Positions 29,704-41,636 of a stretch of DNA of 64,000 nucleotides are shown piece by piece; the stretch's first letter is position 1, and every line of letters begins with the position of its first letter. The notes under the pieces were generated by a model. It searched no databases, was not told the origin of the DNA, and saw only the letters and a list, made by a program, of their open reading frames with translations. This DNA comes from Bacteroides propionicigenes. GTDB taxonomy: Bacteria > Bacteroidota > Bacteroidia > Bacteroidales > Bacteroidaceae. Location: contig NZ_JAHBBW010000002.1 of NCBI RefSeq assembly GCF_018390535.1, forward strand, positions 1-64,000, written 5' to 3'. The translations under genes were made by a program, and so were the position numbers.

Positions 29704-30159
29704 ATACTCCAGCTTAAAAGCGATTAGTCTTCGTAAAGAACAAAAAAGCACGCTTCCTCAAGTATATCAACCTGAGAGAGCGAGAACTTTATACTACCAC
29801 CATACTCTCCGACTACTTTTTTGTTATACTCCTCCCCTTTTCACACAGTGCCAGCTCAGACCCTTTCTATCTTTAACGAGAACATTTCGGTGTGCATCTC
29901 CTTGATGCGCTCACTCAGTCTAAAATAATCTTACAATACCTTTCTGTGACTCCAGATTAGTTTACAAGTCTACAAATTCCATAGCATCCTCTATACGTGT
30001 AGAAGCCGAATCCAGATGCATACTGGTAGAAAGTCTAGTGTAATTATGATGGCAAAGCACTGTGTTACGGTGAAACACAACAGAAACATGACTCTCATCA
30101 GAGATTATACACCACCGATAAAGTATATGCTGAAACATTGCAAATAAAAGGAAGGACAT
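29704..30159. other. Gene-free stretch between the DUF3467 promoter and the rpoC terminator
   Basis: About 455 bp with no convincing gene. The only longer open frame here (29962-30213, minus) begins inside the rpoC terminator hairpin, so its EEENPRWFSS start is an artefact of the stem. No repeat or further promoter of note was seen. Confidence 0.6.
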
Positions 30160-30197
30160 AAAAAAGAAAGAAGAGAACCAGCGAGGATTCTCTTCTT
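30160..30197 (-). terminator. Intrinsic terminator of the rpoBC unit
   Basis: On the minus strand AAGAAGAGAA pairs with TTCTCTTCTT (plus 30168-30177 with 30188-30197), extended inward by G-U and G-C pairs. A run of six U follows at 30160-30165. It lies 38 bp after the rpoC stop. Confidence 0.85.
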
Positions 30198-30234
30198 CCA
30201 TTATAAAAATCAATGATTGTATTAGCGTAGTATA

Positions 30235-33200
30235 TTACTCCTCTACCTTATCATCCACAGCATAGTCGAGCACCGTCTTCTTGTTGGCAAGCATACGATC
30301 GTACTCTTCTTTTGAACCGACAATTACCTTGTCAAACTCACGCTGACCGGTACCAGCAGGAATCAAGTGACCGCAGATAACATTCTCTTTCATGCCTTCC
30401 AAACGGTCTACCTTACCATTGATAGCGGCTTCGTTAAGTACTTTTGTCGTTTCCTGGAAGGACGCGGCAGACATGAAGCTCGAAGTCTGCAAAGCGGCAC
30501 GAGTAATACCTTGAAGAATCTGTGTAGAAGTAGCGGGCACTGCATCACGCACTGAAACGGGCTTCAAGTCGCGGCGCTTCAACATGGAGTTCTCGTCACG
30601 CAACTTACGGGCAGTAACAATCTGTCCCGGTTGCAGATTCTGGGAATCTCCGGCATCGACTACCACCTTCTTGCCCCAAATGCGGTCGTTTTCTTCCATG
30701 AATTCGAGTTTGTCCACCACCTGTTGTTCCAAGAAGCGGGTATCGCCCGGCTCGTCGATTTCAACCTTACGCATCATCTGACGAACGATAATTTCAAAGT
30801 GCTTATCGTTAATCTTCACACCCTGCAGACGGTAAACGTCCTGTACTTCGTTCACAATATATTCCTGTACGGCCGTAGGACCTTTAATAGCAAGGATGTC
30901 GGCCGGCGTAGTGGCGCCGTCGGACAACGGAGTACCGGCACGCACGTAGTCGTTTTCTTGTACCAGAATCTGTTTAGACAGCGGCACAAGGTATTTCTTA
31001 ACCTCTCCGGTCTTGGAGGTAACTATAATTTCACGGTTACCACGTTTCACCTTGCCCATTGTAACTTCACCGTCGATTTCGGAAACCACAGCGGGGTTGG
31101 ACGGATTACGTGCCTCGAACAACTCAGTGACACGGGGAAGACCACCCGTGATATCACCCGCCTTACCAACAGCACGCGGAATCTTCACGATTACTTCACC
31201 GGCTTTCACTTTCTGTCCGTCTTCCACTACCACGTGACCACCCACAGGGAGGTTGTAAGTACGGATAAGTTCGCCGTCCTCGGTCATGATATGCGCAGTA
31301 GGAACCTTCGTCTTGTCCTTAGACTCGATAATGATGATTTCACGCAAACCGGTAGATTCATCGGACTCTACCTTATAGGTAACGTTTTCAATAACGCCTT
31401 CAAACTCAATCTTACCGGTAGCTTCGGTAATGATAACTGCATTGAACGGGTCCCAACGGGCAATCAGCTTGCCTTTCTCTACCACTTCACCGTCGGCTGC
31501 GTAGAGTGTAGAACCATAAGGTACGTTGTGTGTAGAAAGCACGATACCAGTGTTGACATCTACGAAGCGCACTTCGGCCAAACGGCCTACTACTACCTTT
31601 GCAGGTTCACCGGCCTCGTCAATAATATCTACTGTACGGAGTTCTTCGAATTCCAAACGTGAAGGATTCTTAGCAACGATACTTGCGTTGGCAGCAATAT
31701 TGGCTGCCGTACCACCAGCGTGGAACGTACGCAATGTCAACTGTGTACCCGGCTCACCAATAGACTGTGCAGCGATTACACCGACAGCTTCACCCTTCTG
31801 AACCATACGACTGGTAGCAAGGTTACGTCCGTAACACTTGGCACAAACGCCTTTCTTAGATTCGCAAGTTAATACAGAACGAATTTCAACGCTCTCAATC
31901 GGAGAGTCCTCAATCTTCTGTGCAATGGTCTCGGTGATTTCTTCACCGCCGGCAACAAGCAATTCACCGGTTGTGGGATGAACGATATCATGTACGGATA
32001 CACGTCCCAAAATACGTTCGTACAACGTAGCGATTGTTTCATCGTTATTCTTCAAGGCTGTACAAACCAACCCGCGAAGCGTACCGCAGTCTTCTTCATT
32101 GATAATCACATCGTGAGATACGTCAACCAGACGACGAGTCAAATATCCTGCATCGGCTGTCTTCAAAGCGGTATCGGCAAGACCCTTACGAGCACCGTGG
32201 GTAGAGATAAAGTACTCCAACACGGAAAGCCCTTCCTTAAAGTTAGAAAGAATCGGGTTCTCAATAATCTGACCGCCTTCGGCACCTGCCTTCTGAGGTT
32301 TCGCCATCAAACCACGCATACCGGAAAGCTGACGAATCTGCTCCTTAGAACCACGGGCTCCCGAATCCAACATCATATATACGGAATTGAATCCCTGGTC
32401 GTCGCTCGAAATGGTTTTCATCAGAATGTTTGACAACTCGGAGTTTACGTGTGTCCAAATGTCAATTACCTGGTTGTAACGCTCATTGTTGGTGATGAAA
32501 CCCATATTATAGTTGTTGATTACCTGCTCCACTTCTTCATAGCCCTTCTGTACCAGCGCTTCCTTCTCTTCAGGGATAATAATATCACCCAAGTTGAACG
32601 AAAGACCACCCTTAAAGGCCATCTGATAACCGAGGTTCTTGATTCCGTCGAGGAAGTCGGCTGCCTCTGCCACACCACAAACCTTAATTACGTGGCTGAT
32701 GATGTCACGAAGTGACTTCTTGGAGATAATCGTATTAATGTAACCCGCTTTGGCAGGTACAATTTCGTTTACAATGACACGACCTACTGAGGTATCGTGC
32801 ATCATTTTGTCTACTACATTACCGTTTTCGTCAATGTCCTTAACGATAACACTGATAGGTGCGTGGATGTCACATTTACCTTCATTATAGGCAATAAGCG
32901 CTTCTTCGGGACCATAGAAAGTAAGACCTTCACCTTTAGCACCCTTGCGCAACTTGGTAATGTAGTACAAACCGAGTACCATATCCTGTGCAGGCACTGT
33001 GATAGGCGCGCCGTTAGCAGGGTTCAAGATATTATGTGACTGAAGCATCAGCATTTGCGCTTCCAAAATAGCTTCATTGCTCAAAGGCAAGTGAACGGCC
33101 ATCTGGTCACCGTCGAAGTCAGCGTTGAATGCTGTACATGCCAACGGATGTAACTGGATTGCCTTACCTTCAATCATCTTAGGCTGAAAAGCCTGAATAC

Positions 33201-34530
33201 CCAAACGGTGAAGTGTCGGAGCACGGTTCAACAATACCGGATGTCCTTTCATTACGTGTTCCAAAATATCCCAAATAACGGGCTCCTTGCGGTCTACAAT
33301 CTTCTTTGCGCTCTTCACCGTCTTCACGATGCCGCGCTCAATAAGTTTGCGGATGATGAACGGCTTGTAAAGTTCAGCTGCCATGAGTTTAGGAATACCG
33401 CACTCGCCCATACGCAATTCCGGACCTACAACGATTACGGAACGTGCTGAATAGTCGACACGCTTACCCAGCAAGTTCTGACGAAAACGTCCCTGTTTAC
33501 CTTTCAAACTGTCGGAAAGTGACTTCAAAGGACGGTTGGCATCAGTTTTCACCGCACTTGATTTACGGGAGTTATCGAACAATGAGTCTACAGCTTCCTG
33601 CAACATACGTTTCTCATTACGCAAAATCACTTCGGGAGCCTTGATTTCAATCAGTCTCTTCAAGCGGTTGTTACGGATGATGACACGACGGTAAAGGTCG
33701 TTCAAGTCGGAAGTGGCAAAACGTCCTCCATCCAACGGTACCAACGGACGAAGTTCCGGCGGGATAACCGGCACGATACGCACAATCATCCATTCGGGCT
33801 TGTTGCGTCCACGTGATGCACGGAAAGACTCAACTACCTGCAACCGCTTCAAGGCTTCAGTTTTGCGCTGTTGTGAAGCATCGCTGCCCGCACGGTTACG
33901 CAGTTCATAAGACAATGAGTCGAGGTCGATGCGTGACAGCAAGTCGTAAATGGCTTCCGCACCCATCTTGGCAATAAACTTATTGGGGTCTGAATCTTCG
34001 AGGTACTGGTTATCGCTTGGCAACTTGTCCAACAAATCCAGATATTCTCCTTCTTCGAGCAAATCGAACTGTGCTACCTCGCCTTCCAAAACACCCGGCT
34101 GGATAACGACATAACGCTCGTAGTAGATAATGGCATCAAGTTTCTTGGTAGGCAATCCCAGCAAGTAACCGATTTTATTAGGAAGTGAACGGAAATACCA
34201 GATATGAGCCACCGGCACAACCAACTGGATATGTCCCATACGCTCACGACGTACTTTCTTTTCTGTTACTTCCACACCGCAACGGTCGCAGACAATGCCT
34301 TTATAACGGATACGCTTGTACTTACCGCAATGGCACTCATAATCCTTGATAGGACCGAAGATGCGCTCGCAAAACAAACCGTCACGCTCTGGCTTATACG
34401 TACGATAGTTGATGGTTTCAGGCTTTAAAACTTCACCACTCGAATTCTCAAGGATTTCTTCGGGAGAAGCCAAACCGATAGAGATTTTCGAGAAATTACT
34501 CTTTATCTTGTTATCTTTTCTAAAAGCCAT
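30235..34530 (-). CDS. rpoC: RNA polymerase beta' subunit
   Basis: 1431 aa. The N-terminal zinc ribbon ([20 protein letters not shown]) and the catalytic Mg-binding [12 protein letters not shown] are present. The second zinc site includes the [13 protein letters not shown] cluster, and the bridge helix and trigger loop regions follow ([20 protein letters not shown]). The length is normal for Bacteroidetes. It lies 114 bp from rpoB across a repeat element, which is unusual. Confidence 0.98.
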   Translation of the reverse strand: MAFRKDNKIKSNFSKISIGLASPEEILENSSGEVLKPETINYRTYKPERDGLFCERIFGPIKDYECHCGKYKRIRYKGIVCDRCGVEVTEKKVRRERMGHIQLVVPVAHIWYFRSLPNKIGYLLGLPTKKLDAIIYYERYVVIQPGVLEGEVAQFDLLEEGEYLDLLDKLPSDNQYLEDSDPNKFIAKMGAEAIYDLLSRIDLDSLSYELRNRAGSDASQQRKTEALKRLQVVESFRASRGRNKPEWMIVRIVPVIPPELRPLVPLDGGRFATSDLNDLYRRVIIRNNRLKRLIEIKAPEVILRNEKRMLQEAVDSLFDNSRKSSAVKTDANRPLKSLSDSLKGKQGRFRQNLLGKRVDYSARSVIVVGPELRMGECGIPKLMAAELYKPFIIRKLIERGIVKTVKSAKKIVDRKEPVIWDILEHVMKGHPVLLNRAPTLHRLGIQAFQPKMIEGKAIQLHPLACTAFNADFDGDQMAVHLPLSNEAILEAQMLMLQSHNILNPANGAPITVPAQDMVLGLYYITKLRKGAKGEGLTFYGPEEALIAYNEGKCDIHAPISVIVKDIDENGNVVDKMMHDTSVGRVIVNEIVPAKAGYINTIISKKSLRDIISHVIKVCGVAEAADFLDGIKNLGYQMAFKGGLSFNLGDIIIPEEKEALVQKGYEEVEQVINNYNMGFITNNERYNQVIDIWTHVNSELSNILMKTISSDDQGFNSVYMMLDSGARGSKEQIRQLSGMRGLMAKPQKAGAEGGQIIENPILSNFKEGLSVLEYFISTHGARKGLADTALKTADAGYLTRRLVDVSHDVIINEEDCGTLRGLVCTALKNNDETIATLYERILGRVSVHDIVHPTTGELLVAGGEEITETIAQKIEDSPIESVEIRSVLTCESKKGVCAKCYGRNLATSRMVQKGEAVGVIAAQSIGEPGTQLTLRTFHAGGTAANIAANASIVAKNPSRLEFEELRTVDIIDEAGEPAKVVVGRLAEVRFVDVNTGIVLSTHNVPYGSTLYAADGEVVEKGKLIARWDPFNAVIITEATGKIEFEGVIENVTYKVESDESTGLREIIIIESKDKTKVPTAHIMTEDGELIRTYNLPVGGHVVVEDGQKVKAGEVIVKIPRAVGKAGDITGGLPRVTELFEARNPSNPAVVSEIDGEVTMGKVKRGNREIIVTSKTGEVKKYLVPLSKQILVQENDYVRAGTPLSDGATTPADILAIKGPTAVQEYIVNEVQDVYRLQGVKINDKHFEIIVRQMMRKVEIDEPGDTRFLEQQVVDKLEFMEENDRIWGKKVVVDAGDSQNLQPGQIVTARKLRDENSMLKRRDLKPVSVRDAVPATSTQILQGITRAALQTSSFMSAASFQETTKVLNEAAINGKVDRLEGMKENVICGHLIPAGTGQREFDKVIVGSKEEYDRMLANKKTVLDYAVDDKVEE

Positions 34531-34540
34531 ACTTTTATAT

Positions 34541-34644
34541 ATAATTGATAATTGAGAATTAAAAATTGAAAAATAAACGTTGATAAGTCGGGAACTGAGA
34601 ATTGAGAAGTATCATCTCCCAATTCTCAATTCTCAAATTTCAAT
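34541..34644. repeat. A/T-rich inverted repeat in the rpoB-rpoC gap
   Basis: GAGAATTGAGAA (34597-34608) pairs perfectly with TTCTCAATTCTC (34623-34634) around a 14-nt loop. Further copies of AATTGAGAATTAAA-like sequence lie at 34545-34570. It fills nearly the whole rpoB-rpoC spacer. The tandem 7-8-nt unit resembles the GAATGAA repeats at 4597 and 48656. Confidence 0.8.
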
Positions 34645-37600
34645 TTATTCTAAGTTGATGCTCAAGCCTAAACCTCTCAACTCATGCAGCAATACATTCA
34701 GTGATTCGGGTATACCCGGAGCAGGCATCGGCTCACCCTTAACGATTGCTTCATAAGCCTTGGAGCGTCCGACAACATCATCAGACTTGATAGTCAGAAT
34801 CTCTTGCAGGATGTGTGCTGCGCCAAATGCCTCAAGCGCCCAAACTTCCATTTCTCCGAAACGCTGACCACCAAACTGTGCCTTACCGCCCAACGGCTGT
34901 TGCGTAATAAGCGAGTACGGACCGATAGAACGCGCGTGCATCTTGTCTTCAACCATATGGCCGAGTTTCAACATATATGTCACACCTACCGTAGCCTGTT
35001 GTTCGAATGCCTCACCTGTACCACCGTCAAACAAAGTAGTCTTGCCATAGCGAGGCAGACCGGCCTTATCGGTCCATTCATTCAAATCATCCAGCGTAGC
35101 ACCGTCAAAGATAGGCGTAGCAAACTTAACACCCAAATTCTTTCCGGCACGTCCCAAAACTGCCTCGAATATCTGACCGATGTTCATACGTGAAGGCACA
35201 CCCAACGGGTTCAATACGATATCTACCGGAGTACCGTCCGCCAAGAACGGCATATCTTCCTGACGTACCACGCGCGAAACGATACCCTTGTTACCGTGAC
35301 GACCGGCCATCTTATCACCAACACCGATTTTACGTTTCTTGGCAATGTAGACCTTAGCCATCTGAATGATACCTGCAGGCAACTCATCACCGATGGTGAT
35401 AGCGAATTTCTTACGTTTCAACTCAGCATCGAGCTCTTTATATTTCTTGATGAAGTTCATCACCAATGCACGAATCAATCCGTTGGTGTGTTCATCTTTC
35501 GTCCAGTTACTCAATTGAATGGCAGTGAAATCCATGTCACTGAAGTCAGAAGCGGAGAACTTAGCACCCTTGCTGATTACTTCGGCTCCCATATAGTCCT
35601 TCACACCCTCGGATGTGTAGTTTTCAGTGAGCTTCAGGAGCTTGTTCACCAATATCTTCTTCAGGTCGGCTACCTTACCGTCAAACTCATCGTCAATCTT
35701 CGGCAGCAATGCTTTGTCCGCCAATTTAGAACTACGAGTCTTGATGACACGAGAGAACAGACGCTTGCCGATAATAACACCCTTCAAAGAGGGAGATGCC
35801 TTCAAAGAAGCGTCTTTCACATCACCGGCCTTATCACCGAAGATGGCACGAAGCAACTTTTCTTCCGGAGAAGGATCGGATTCTCCCTTCGGAGTAATCT
35901 TACCAATCAAAATGTCACCCGGCTCGATGCGGGCCCCCACACGAACGATACCATTCTCGTCGAGGTCTTTTGTGGCTTCTTCACTTACGTTAGGAATATC
36001 GGAAGTCAGCTCTTCCATACCGCGCTTCGTTTCACGAACTTCCAAAGAGTACTCTTCTACGTGTACGGAAGTCAAAAGGTCTTCGCGAACCACGCGTTCG
36101 TTCAATACGATAGCATCCTCATAGTTGTATCCCTTCCAAGGCATATAGGCAACCAACAGGTTCTTACCCAAAGCAAGCTCACCCTGTTCGGTAGAGTAAC
36201 CTTCGGTAAGGATTTGTCCCTTCGTTACGCGCTGACCCTTCTCGCAAATAGGACGAAGGTCAATCGTCATATTCTGGTTGGTACGACGCCATTTAGGAAT
36301 AGTATATTCTTTCAGTGCAGATTCGAAGCTTACGAACTCTTCGTCTTCCGTACGGTCGTACAGAATACGGATAGTCGTAGCATCTACGAAATCAACCACA
36401 CCTTCTCCCTCGGCAGTAATCTGCGTACGAGAGTCACGTGCAAGCTGGCGTTCGATACCTGTACCTACAATCGGAGCTTCACTTTTCAACAAAGGAACTG
36501 CCTGACGCATCATGTTTGATCCCATCAACGCACGGTTAGCATCGTCATGTTCCAAGAACGGAATTAAAGATGCTGCAATAGAAGCAATCTGCTGGGGAGA
36601 TACGTCCATCAATTCCACTTCATCAGGAGCTACAACCGGGTAGTCGGCATCCTGACGTGATTTTACTCTGTCGCGAACAAAAGTTCCGTCATCATTCAAA
36701 GGTGCATTACCCTGAGCAATAATCTTTTCTTCTTCTTCTTCTGCTGTGAGGTAAACCAAACCTTCATCTGAAAGGTCCACTTTTCCGTTAGCCACCTTAC
36801 GGTACGGAGTCTCAATGAAACCAAGTTCATTAATTTTAGCGAACACACAGAGCGAAGAAATCAAACCGATGTTCGGACCTTCAGGCGTTTCAATCGGGCA
36901 AAGACGGCCGTAATGAGTATAGTGTACGTCACGTACCTCGAAACCGGCACGCTCACGTGACAAACCACCAGGACCCAGGGCAGACATACGACGTTTGTGA
37001 GTGATTTCGGCAAGCGGGTTGGTCTGGTCCATGAACTGTGACAGGGCATTCGTTCCGAAGAATGAGTTGATAACGGAAGAAATAGTCTTGGCGTTAATCA
37101 AGTCAATTGGAGTGAAGACTTCATTGTCACGAACGTTCATACGCTCACGGATAGTACGTGACATACGTGCCAAACCGATAGCAAACTGGTTTGACAACTG
37201 TTCGCCTACTGTACGTACACGACGGTTGCTCAAGTGGTCAATATCATCGACATCCGCTTTTGAGTTAATCAACTCAATCAGATATTTGATAATCTCAATA
37301 ATATCTTCCTTGGTGAGGACACGAACGTCCATGTCAGTCGTCAAGTTCAACTTCTTGTTGATACGATAACGACCTACATCTCCCAAGTCATATCTCTTTT
37401 CTGAGAAGAACAGGTTATTGATAACCTCGCGCGCACTGGCATCATCAGCAGGATCTGCATTACGCAACTGGCGGTAGATGTAAAGCACAGCTTCTTTTTC
37501 CGAGTTACTGGGGTCCTTCTGCAGAGTATTGTATATAATGGAATAGTCAGACTGGTTCGGTTCCTCCTTATGTACAAGGATATTCTGAACACCTGACTCT

Positions 37601-38457
37601 AATATAATGTCAACATGTTCCGGCTCGATTACGGTTTCGCGGTCGATAACGACTTCGTTACGCTCGATAGAAACAACTTCACCGGTATCTTCGTCTACAA
37701 AATCCTCAATCCATGTTTTCAATACACGTGCCGCCAACTTACGACCTACAATCTTCTTGAGATTCGTCTTGTTCACCTTCACATCTTCTGCCAAGTTGAA
37801 GATTTCAAGAATGTCCTTATCATTCTCAAAACCGATAGCTCTCAGCAATGTGGTTACCGGCAACTTCTTCTTACGGTCGATATAGGCATACATGACATTG
37901 TTGATGTCGGTAGCAAACTCAATCCAAGAACCCTTGAACGGGATAATACGGGCTGAGTATAACTTAGTACCGTTGGCATGTACGCTCTGACCGAAGAATA
38001 CACCCGGCGAACGATGAAGCTGTGATACAACAACGCGTTCCGCACCGTTGATGACGAACGTAGCCTTATCCGTCATATAAGGAATCGGACCCAGGAATAC
38101 ATCCTGAATAACCGTATCAAAATCTTCGTGGTCGGGGTCGGTACAATATAATTTTAATTTTGCCTTTAAGGGTACACTATAAGTAAGCCCTCGCTCTATA
38201 CATTCATCTATAGTATAACGCGGCGGATCAATATAGTAGTCCAAAAACTCAAGAACAAAATTATTTCTTGTATCGGCAATGGGGAAGTTTTCAGCAAATA
38301 CTTTATACAGTCCCTCGTTCTTACGTTTCTCGGGTGGGGTATCCAGTTGTAAAAAGTCTTTGAATGACTTCAATTGTACTTCCAGGAAATCCGGATATTC
38401 CAGCGGATTCTTAGTCGAAGCAAAATTAACTCTTTGATTTACAGTATTTGAAGACAT
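34645..38457 (-). CDS. rpoB: RNA polymerase beta subunit
   Basis: 1270 aa. The rifampicin region reads [20 protein letters not shown], then [20 protein letters not shown], and has the sensitive-type residues (Q, D, H, R, S). The C-terminal clamp contact [20 protein letters not shown] is present. It is 105 bp after rplL, with an attenuator-like hairpin between them. Confidence 0.98.
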   Translation of the reverse strand: MSSNTVNQRVNFASTKNPLEYPDFLEVQLKSFKDFLQLDTPPEKRKNEGLYKVFAENFPIADTRNNFVLEFLDYYIDPPRYTIDECIERGLTYSVPLKAKLKLYCTDPDHEDFDTVIQDVFLGPIPYMTDKATFVINGAERVVVSQLHRSPGVFFGQSVHANGTKLYSARIIPFKGSWIEFATDINNVMYAYIDRKKKLPVTTLLRAIGFENDKDILEIFNLAEDVKVNKTNLKKIVGRKLAARVLKTWIEDFVDEDTGEVVSIERNEVVIDRETVIEPEHVDIILESGVQNILVHKEEPNQSDYSIIYNTLQKDPSNSEKEAVLYIYRQLRNADPADDASAREVINNLFFSEKRYDLGDVGRYRINKKLNLTTDMDVRVLTKEDIIEIIKYLIELINSKADVDDIDHLSNRRVRTVGEQLSNQFAIGLARMSRTIRERMNVRDNEVFTPIDLINAKTISSVINSFFGTNALSQFMDQTNPLAEITHKRRMSALGPGGLSRERAGFEVRDVHYTHYGRLCPIETPEGPNIGLISSLCVFAKINELGFIETPYRKVANGKVDLSDEGLVYLTAEEEEEKIIAQGNAPLNDDGTFVRDRVKSRQDADYPVVAPDEVELMDVSPQQIASIAASLIPFLEHDDANRALMGSNMMRQAVPLLKSEAPIVGTGIERQLARDSRTQITAEGEGVVDFVDATTIRILYDRTEDEEFVSFESALKEYTIPKWRRTNQNMTIDLRPICEKGQRVTKGQILTEGYSTEQGELALGKNLLVAYMPWKGYNYEDAIVLNERVVREDLLTSVHVEEYSLEVRETKRGMEELTSDIPNVSEEATKDLDENGIVRVGARIEPGDILIGKITPKGESDPSPEEKLLRAIFGDKAGDVKDASLKASPSLKGVIIGKRLFSRVIKTRSSKLADKALLPKIDDEFDGKVADLKKILVNKLLKLTENYTSEGVKDYMGAEVISKGAKFSASDFSDMDFTAIQLSNWTKDEHTNGLIRALVMNFIKKYKELDAELKRKKFAITIGDELPAGIIQMAKVYIAKKRKIGVGDKMAGRHGNKGIVSRVVRQEDMPFLADGTPVDIVLNPLGVPSRMNIGQIFEAVLGRAGKNLGVKFATPIFDGATLDDLNEWTDKAGLPRYGKTTLFDGGTGEAFEQQATVGVTYMLKLGHMVEDKMHARSIGPYSLITQQPLGGKAQFGGQRFGEMEVWALEAFGAAHILQEILTIKSDDVVGRSKAYEAIVKGEPMPAPGIPESLNVLLHELRGLGLSINLE

Positions 38458-38498
38458 CTGTTAATGGATTTGTAGAACTTAATTTTAAATATATACAC

Positions 38499-38537
38499 AA
38501 AAAGGTAAAGAACCCTTTTCACGAAGGGTTCCTTACC
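38499..38537 (-). terminator. Intrinsic terminator or attenuator between rplL and rpoB
   Basis: On the minus strand GGTAAGGAACCCTT pairs with AAGGGTTCTTTACC (14 bp, one mismatch, 6-nt loop), followed by UUUUU (38499-38503). It lies 25 bp after the rplL stop and 41 bp before the rpoB ATG. By analogy with E. coli, partial termination here would keep L7/L12 in excess of beta. Confidence 0.85.
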
Positions 38538-38562
38538 GAATTACCTGATTTACAGGTTAATG

Positions 38563-38940
38563 TTATTTAAGTTCAACTTCAGCTCCAGCTTCTTCCAATG
38601 TTTTCTTCAATGATTCTGCTTCGTCTTTAGCCAAACCTTCTTTTACTACGCTAGGAGCACCGTCTACCATGTCTTTAGCTTCCTTCAAACCAAGACCGCA
38701 AGCTTCCTTAACGGCTTTAACTACTTGAAGTTTAGCTGAGCCAGCGCTCTTCAATACTACATCGAAAGAAGATTTTTCTTCAGCGGCAGCAGCACCACCA
38801 GCTGCAGGACCAGCAGCAACAGCAACAGCTGCAGCAGCAGGTTCAATACCGTATTCTTCTTTCAGGATAGTTGCAAGTTCATTAACTTCTTTTACTGTCA
38901 AGTTAACTAATTGTTCTGCAAAAGCTTTCAAATCTGCCAT
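38563..38940 (-). CDS. rplL: 50S ribosomal protein L7/L12
   Basis: 125 aa. The N-terminal dimerisation domain is followed by an Ala/Gly hinge ([20 protein letters not shown], about 36-55) and the C-terminal factor-binding domain with [16 protein letters not shown]. It forms the flexible stalk that recruits EF-Tu and EF-G. It follows rplJ by 60 bp. Confidence 0.98.
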   Translation of the reverse strand: MADLKAFAEQLVNLTVKEVNELATILKEEYGIEPAAAAVAVAAGPAAGGAAAAEEKSSFDVVLKSAGSAKLQVVKAVKEACGLGLKEAKDMVDGAPSVVKEGLAKDEAESLKKTLEEAGAEVELK

Positions 38941-39000
38941 TTTTGTATGATTTTAATTGTTTAATTACTAAAATAAATTGATGTTTTTTTGTTTCCGAAG

Positions 39001-39522
39001 TTACGCTTCGGGACGTTCACCGAGAGTCTTGAGAACTCCGTGAATGGTGTTACCACCTGATTGCAGAGCAGAAATAACGTTCTTGGCCGGTGATTGCAGC
39101 AAGGCAACGATTTCAGCAATAACTTCATTTTTACTCTTGATACTTACGAGAGCATCCAACTGGTCAGCACCAACATAGAAGCTTTCTTCTGCATATGCAG
39201 CTTTCAATCCGGGAATACCGTTCTTAGCTTTATCTTTCAGCAATTTAGCAGGTGCATTCGCTGTGTTGCAAAACATTACAGCTGTTGTACCCTTCATGCA
39301 GTCGTAAAGCGGAGAATAATCTTCTTCCAGGCTCTCCAATGCTTTGTGAAGCAATGTGTTCTTAACTACCATCAATTTGATGTCAGCCTTGAAACATAAA
39401 GCTCTCAACGCGCTTGTATCAGCTGCGTTCATAGCAGTAGTGTCTACCAAGTAGAAGTGACCGTATTCCTTAACTGTAGCAGCAATCTGCTCAATAATCG
39501 TACTTTTATCTTCCTTTCTCAT
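39001..39522 (-). CDS. rplJ: 50S ribosomal protein L10
   Basis: 173 aa. It is the stalk base and anchors L7/L12 dimers by its C-terminal helix. The N-terminal MRKEDKSTIIEQIAATVKEY and the LMVVKNTLLHKALE segment match the family. It is 15 bp from rplA. Confidence 0.97.
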   Translation of the reverse strand: MRKEDKSTIIEQIAATVKEYGHFYLVDTTAMNAADTSALRALCFKADIKLMVVKNTLLHKALESLEEDYSPLYDCMKGTTAVMFCNTANAPAKLLKDKAKNGIPGLKAAYAEESFYVGADQLDALVSIKSKNEVIAEIVALLQSPAKNVISALQSGGNTIHGVLKTLGERPEA

Positions 39523-39537
39523 TATTACTCCGTTTTA

Positions 39538-40236
39538 TTAGATTTCTTCTACAGATTTCGGGTCAATCTTGATACCCGCACTCATCGTGCTAGAAAGATA
39601 AATACTCTTGATATATGTACCCTTGGCTGCGGTCGGTTTCAATTTATTCAAAGTAGAGATGAATTCTTTCGCATTGTCGCGAATTTGATCAGCACTAAAT
39701 GAAACTTTACCGATAGAAGTGTGAACAATACCGCTCTTATCAACCTTGAAGTCGATCTTACCTTGTTTCACTTCTTTTACAGCTTTAGCAACATCCATAG
39801 TTACAGTGCCACTCTTCGGGTTCGGCATCAGTCCACGAGGACCGAGTACACGACCGAGTGCACCAATCTTACCCATGATAGACGGCATAGTGATGATTAC
39901 ATCAATATCAGTCCATCCACCTTTGATCTTTTCAATATATTCGTCAAGACCAACATAGTCAGCTCCGGCTTCTTTTGCAGCAGCTTCAGCATCCGGTGTA
40001 CAAAGCACCAAAACGCGTGTAACTTTACCAGTACCGTGAGGAAGTGATACAACACCTCTCACCATCTGGTTAGCCTTACGCGGGTCAACGCCCAAACGTA
40101 CGTCGATATCCAGAGAAGCGTCAAATTTAGTAAAAGTAATTTCCTTTACCAACTGAGCAGCTTCTTTGAGAGAGTATGCTTTCCCTGCTTCAATTTTTTC
40201 TGCAGCCAACTTTTGATTTTTTGTCAGTTTACTCAT
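39538..40236 (-). CDS. rplA: 50S ribosomal protein L1
   Basis: 232 aa. It forms the mobile L1 stalk that releases E-site tRNA; in E. coli it also represses the L11 operon. [19 protein letters not shown] and the C-terminal [20 protein letters not shown] match the family. It is 15 bp from rplK. Confidence 0.98.
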   Translation of the reverse strand: MSKLTKNQKLAAEKIEAGKAYSLKEAAQLVKEITFTKFDASLDIDVRLGVDPRKANQMVRGVVSLPHGTGKVTRVLVLCTPDAEAAAKEAGADYVGLDEYIEKIKGGWTDIDVIITMPSIMGKIGALGRVLGPRGLMPNPKSGTVTMDVAKAVKEVKQGKIDFKVDKSGIVHTSIGKVSFSADQIRDNAKEFISTLNKLKPTAAKGTYIKSIYLSSTMSAGIKIDPKSVEEI

Positions 40237-40251
40237 TCTAATTGAAGTTTA

Positions 40252-40695
40252 TTAGTTATTAACCAGGAACTCCCCTTTTACAGCGATACCCATACTACGA
40301 GCTGTACCGGCAACCATCTTCATGGCAGCTTCTACAGTGAAACAGTTTAAGTCAACCATCTTGTCCTGAGCAATCGTACGAACCTGTTCCCAAGTAATCT
40401 CGGCAACTTTCTTACGGTTAGGCTCAGCAGAACCACTCTTTACCTTAGCTACTTCAAGTAATTGAATAGCAACGGGAGGAGTCTTGATTACAAAATCGAA
40501 AGACTTATCTGCGTAGTAAGTGATAATCACAGGAAGAATCTTTCCTGCTTTGTCTTGGGTTCTGGCGTTGAATTGCTTGCAAAACTCCATGATGTTGATT
40601 CCCTTAGAACCCAGAGCAGGTCCAACGGGAGGTGATGGATTTGCCGCGCCTCCTTTAATCTGTAATTTGATTAGTCCAGCAACTTCTTTAGCCAT
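40252..40695 (-). CDS. rplK: 50S ribosomal protein L11
   Basis: 147 aa. It binds the GTPase-associated centre of 23S rRNA and is needed for RelA activation. The proline-rich N-terminal [20 protein letters not shown] is present; changes there confer thiopeptide resistance in other bacteria. It is 57 bp from nusG. Confidence 0.98.
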   Translation of the reverse strand: MAKEVAGLIKLQIKGGAANPSPPVGPALGSKGINIMEFCKQFNARTQDKAGKILPVIITYYADKSFDFVIKTPPVAIQLLEVAKVKSGSAEPNRKKVAEITWEQVRTIAQDKMVDLNCFTVEAAMKMVAGTARSMGIAVKGEFLVNN

Positions 40696-40752
40696 TTTTT
40701 AATTGATTTATATATAAACATTAATGAAGAATATTACAGCGTAACACCTGTA

Positions 40753-41295
40753 CTATTCTTTTTCTACTTGCATAAAGCCCAATTCGAGCGGAGTTTTCCG
40801 TCCGAATATCTTTACCATGACCTTCAGTTTCTTCTTCTCGGTGTTCACTTCTTCAATGATTCCACTGAATCCACTGAACGGACCGTAATTCACCTTTACA
40901 GTCTCGCCGACTACATACGGGATATTCAGTTCTTCACCGGCATCCTGTAATTCATCAACTGTACCAAGTATACGATTCACTTCTGACTGTCTCAGAGGAA
41001 CGGGTTTTTCCGAACCACCCAAGAACCCTATCACATTAGGAGTATTTCTCAGATGATGAGCTACCTCACCCACCAGAGCAGCCTCCACCAAAACGTAACC
41101 AGGGAGATAACTTCTCTCTTTCACAATTTTCTTACCATTGCGAACCTGATATACCTTTTCGGTAGGAATCAATACCTGAGATACATAATCACCAAGGTCG
41201 CTGTTTTTAATGTCAGCTTCAAGGTATTCCTTTACCTTAGCTTCTTTTCCGCTAATAGCACGCAGAACGTACCATTTCTTTTCAATCTCAGACAT
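40753..41295 (-). CDS. nusG: Transcription termination/antitermination factor NusG
   Basis: 180 aa. The N-terminal NGN domain starts MSEIEKKWYVLRAISGKEAK and binds the polymerase clamp. The C-terminal KOW domain (GETVKVNYGPFSGFSGIIEE) contacts Rho or S10. It is 12 bp from secE. Confidence 0.97.
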   Translation of the reverse strand: MSEIEKKWYVLRAISGKEAKVKEYLEADIKNSDLGDYVSQVLIPTEKVYQVRNGKKIVKERSYLPGYVLVEAALVGEVAHHLRNTPNVIGFLGGSEKPVPLRQSEVNRILGTVDELQDAGEELNIPYVVGETVKVNYGPFSGFSGIIEEVNTEKKKLKVMVKIFGRKTPLELGFMQVEKE

Positions 41296-41307
41296 TTCTC
41301 CTTCTTT

Positions 41308-41496
41308 TTAATGTGGATAAACAAATTCCATTAAATGTTGGAAACAGAAGTCCATCGCAAACACTACCAATGCAATAAGCAGGGAAGCATATAAAACAAC
41401 TACTGCACTGTTAGCAAGTTCAGAATACGTAGGCCACGACACTTTATGAACAAGTTCGTCGTAAGTTTCTTTAAAATAAGCTACTATCTTCTTCAT
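41308..41496 (-). CDS. secE: Preprotein translocase subunit SecE
   Basis: 62 aa from the ATG at 41494-41496 (MKKIVAYFKETYDELVHKVSWPTYSEL). The frame is open through the upstream tRNA gene, which is not coding. This is the short single-span type: an amphipathic helix with the VSWP motif, then one membrane helix (SAVVVLYASLLIALVVFAMD). It works with SecY. Confidence 0.96.
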   Translation of the reverse strand: MKKIVAYFKETYDELVHKVSWPTYSELANSAVVVLYASLLIALVVFAMDFCFQHLMEFVYPH

Positions 41497-41510
41497 TTCA
41501 AAAATATTAG

Positions 41511-41583
41511 CACGGGAGGAGAGGCTCGAACTCCCGACACCCGGTTTTGGAGACCGGTGCTCTACCAACTGAGCTACTCCCGT
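41511..41583 (-). tRNA. tRNA-Trp (anticodon CCA)
   Basis: 73 nt. The acceptor arms ACGGGAG/CTCCCGT pair fully, the anticodon stem CCGGT/ACCGG encloses CTCCAAA with CCA, and the T arm contains GTTCGAG. The terminal CCA is not encoded. It lies 14 bp before secE within the tuf-secE unit. Confidence 0.97.
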
Positions 41584-41590
41584 GTGAACA

Positions 41591-41623
41591 TAATCAGTTC
41601 CCAGCAATACCGGGAACTGATTA
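41591..41623. terminator. Perfect 12-bp hairpin between tuf and tRNA-Trp
   Basis: TAATCAGTTCCC pairs with GGGAACTGATTA around a 9-nt loop, 14 bp after the tuf stop. No U tract follows, so an RNA processing signal or 3'-end stabiliser is as likely as termination. Confidence 0.5.
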
Positions 41624-41636
41624 AGATATTTGGTTA

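Noticed and set aside
29962..30213. 83-aa minus-strand reading frame after rpoC
   Set aside because: Its first codons are the rpoC terminator hairpin (30160-30197) read as protein, there is no promoter between rpoC and it, and the rest has no protein-like pattern.
30631..31662. 343-aa plus-strand frame opposite rpoC, and 407-aa frame opposite rpoB
   Set aside because: Shadow frames opposite highly conserved genes; no start signals or protein-like composition.
41497..41607. Upstream extension of the secE frame
   Set aside because: The residues come from the tRNA-Trp gene read as protein, and SecE proteins of this type begin at the ATG at 41496.
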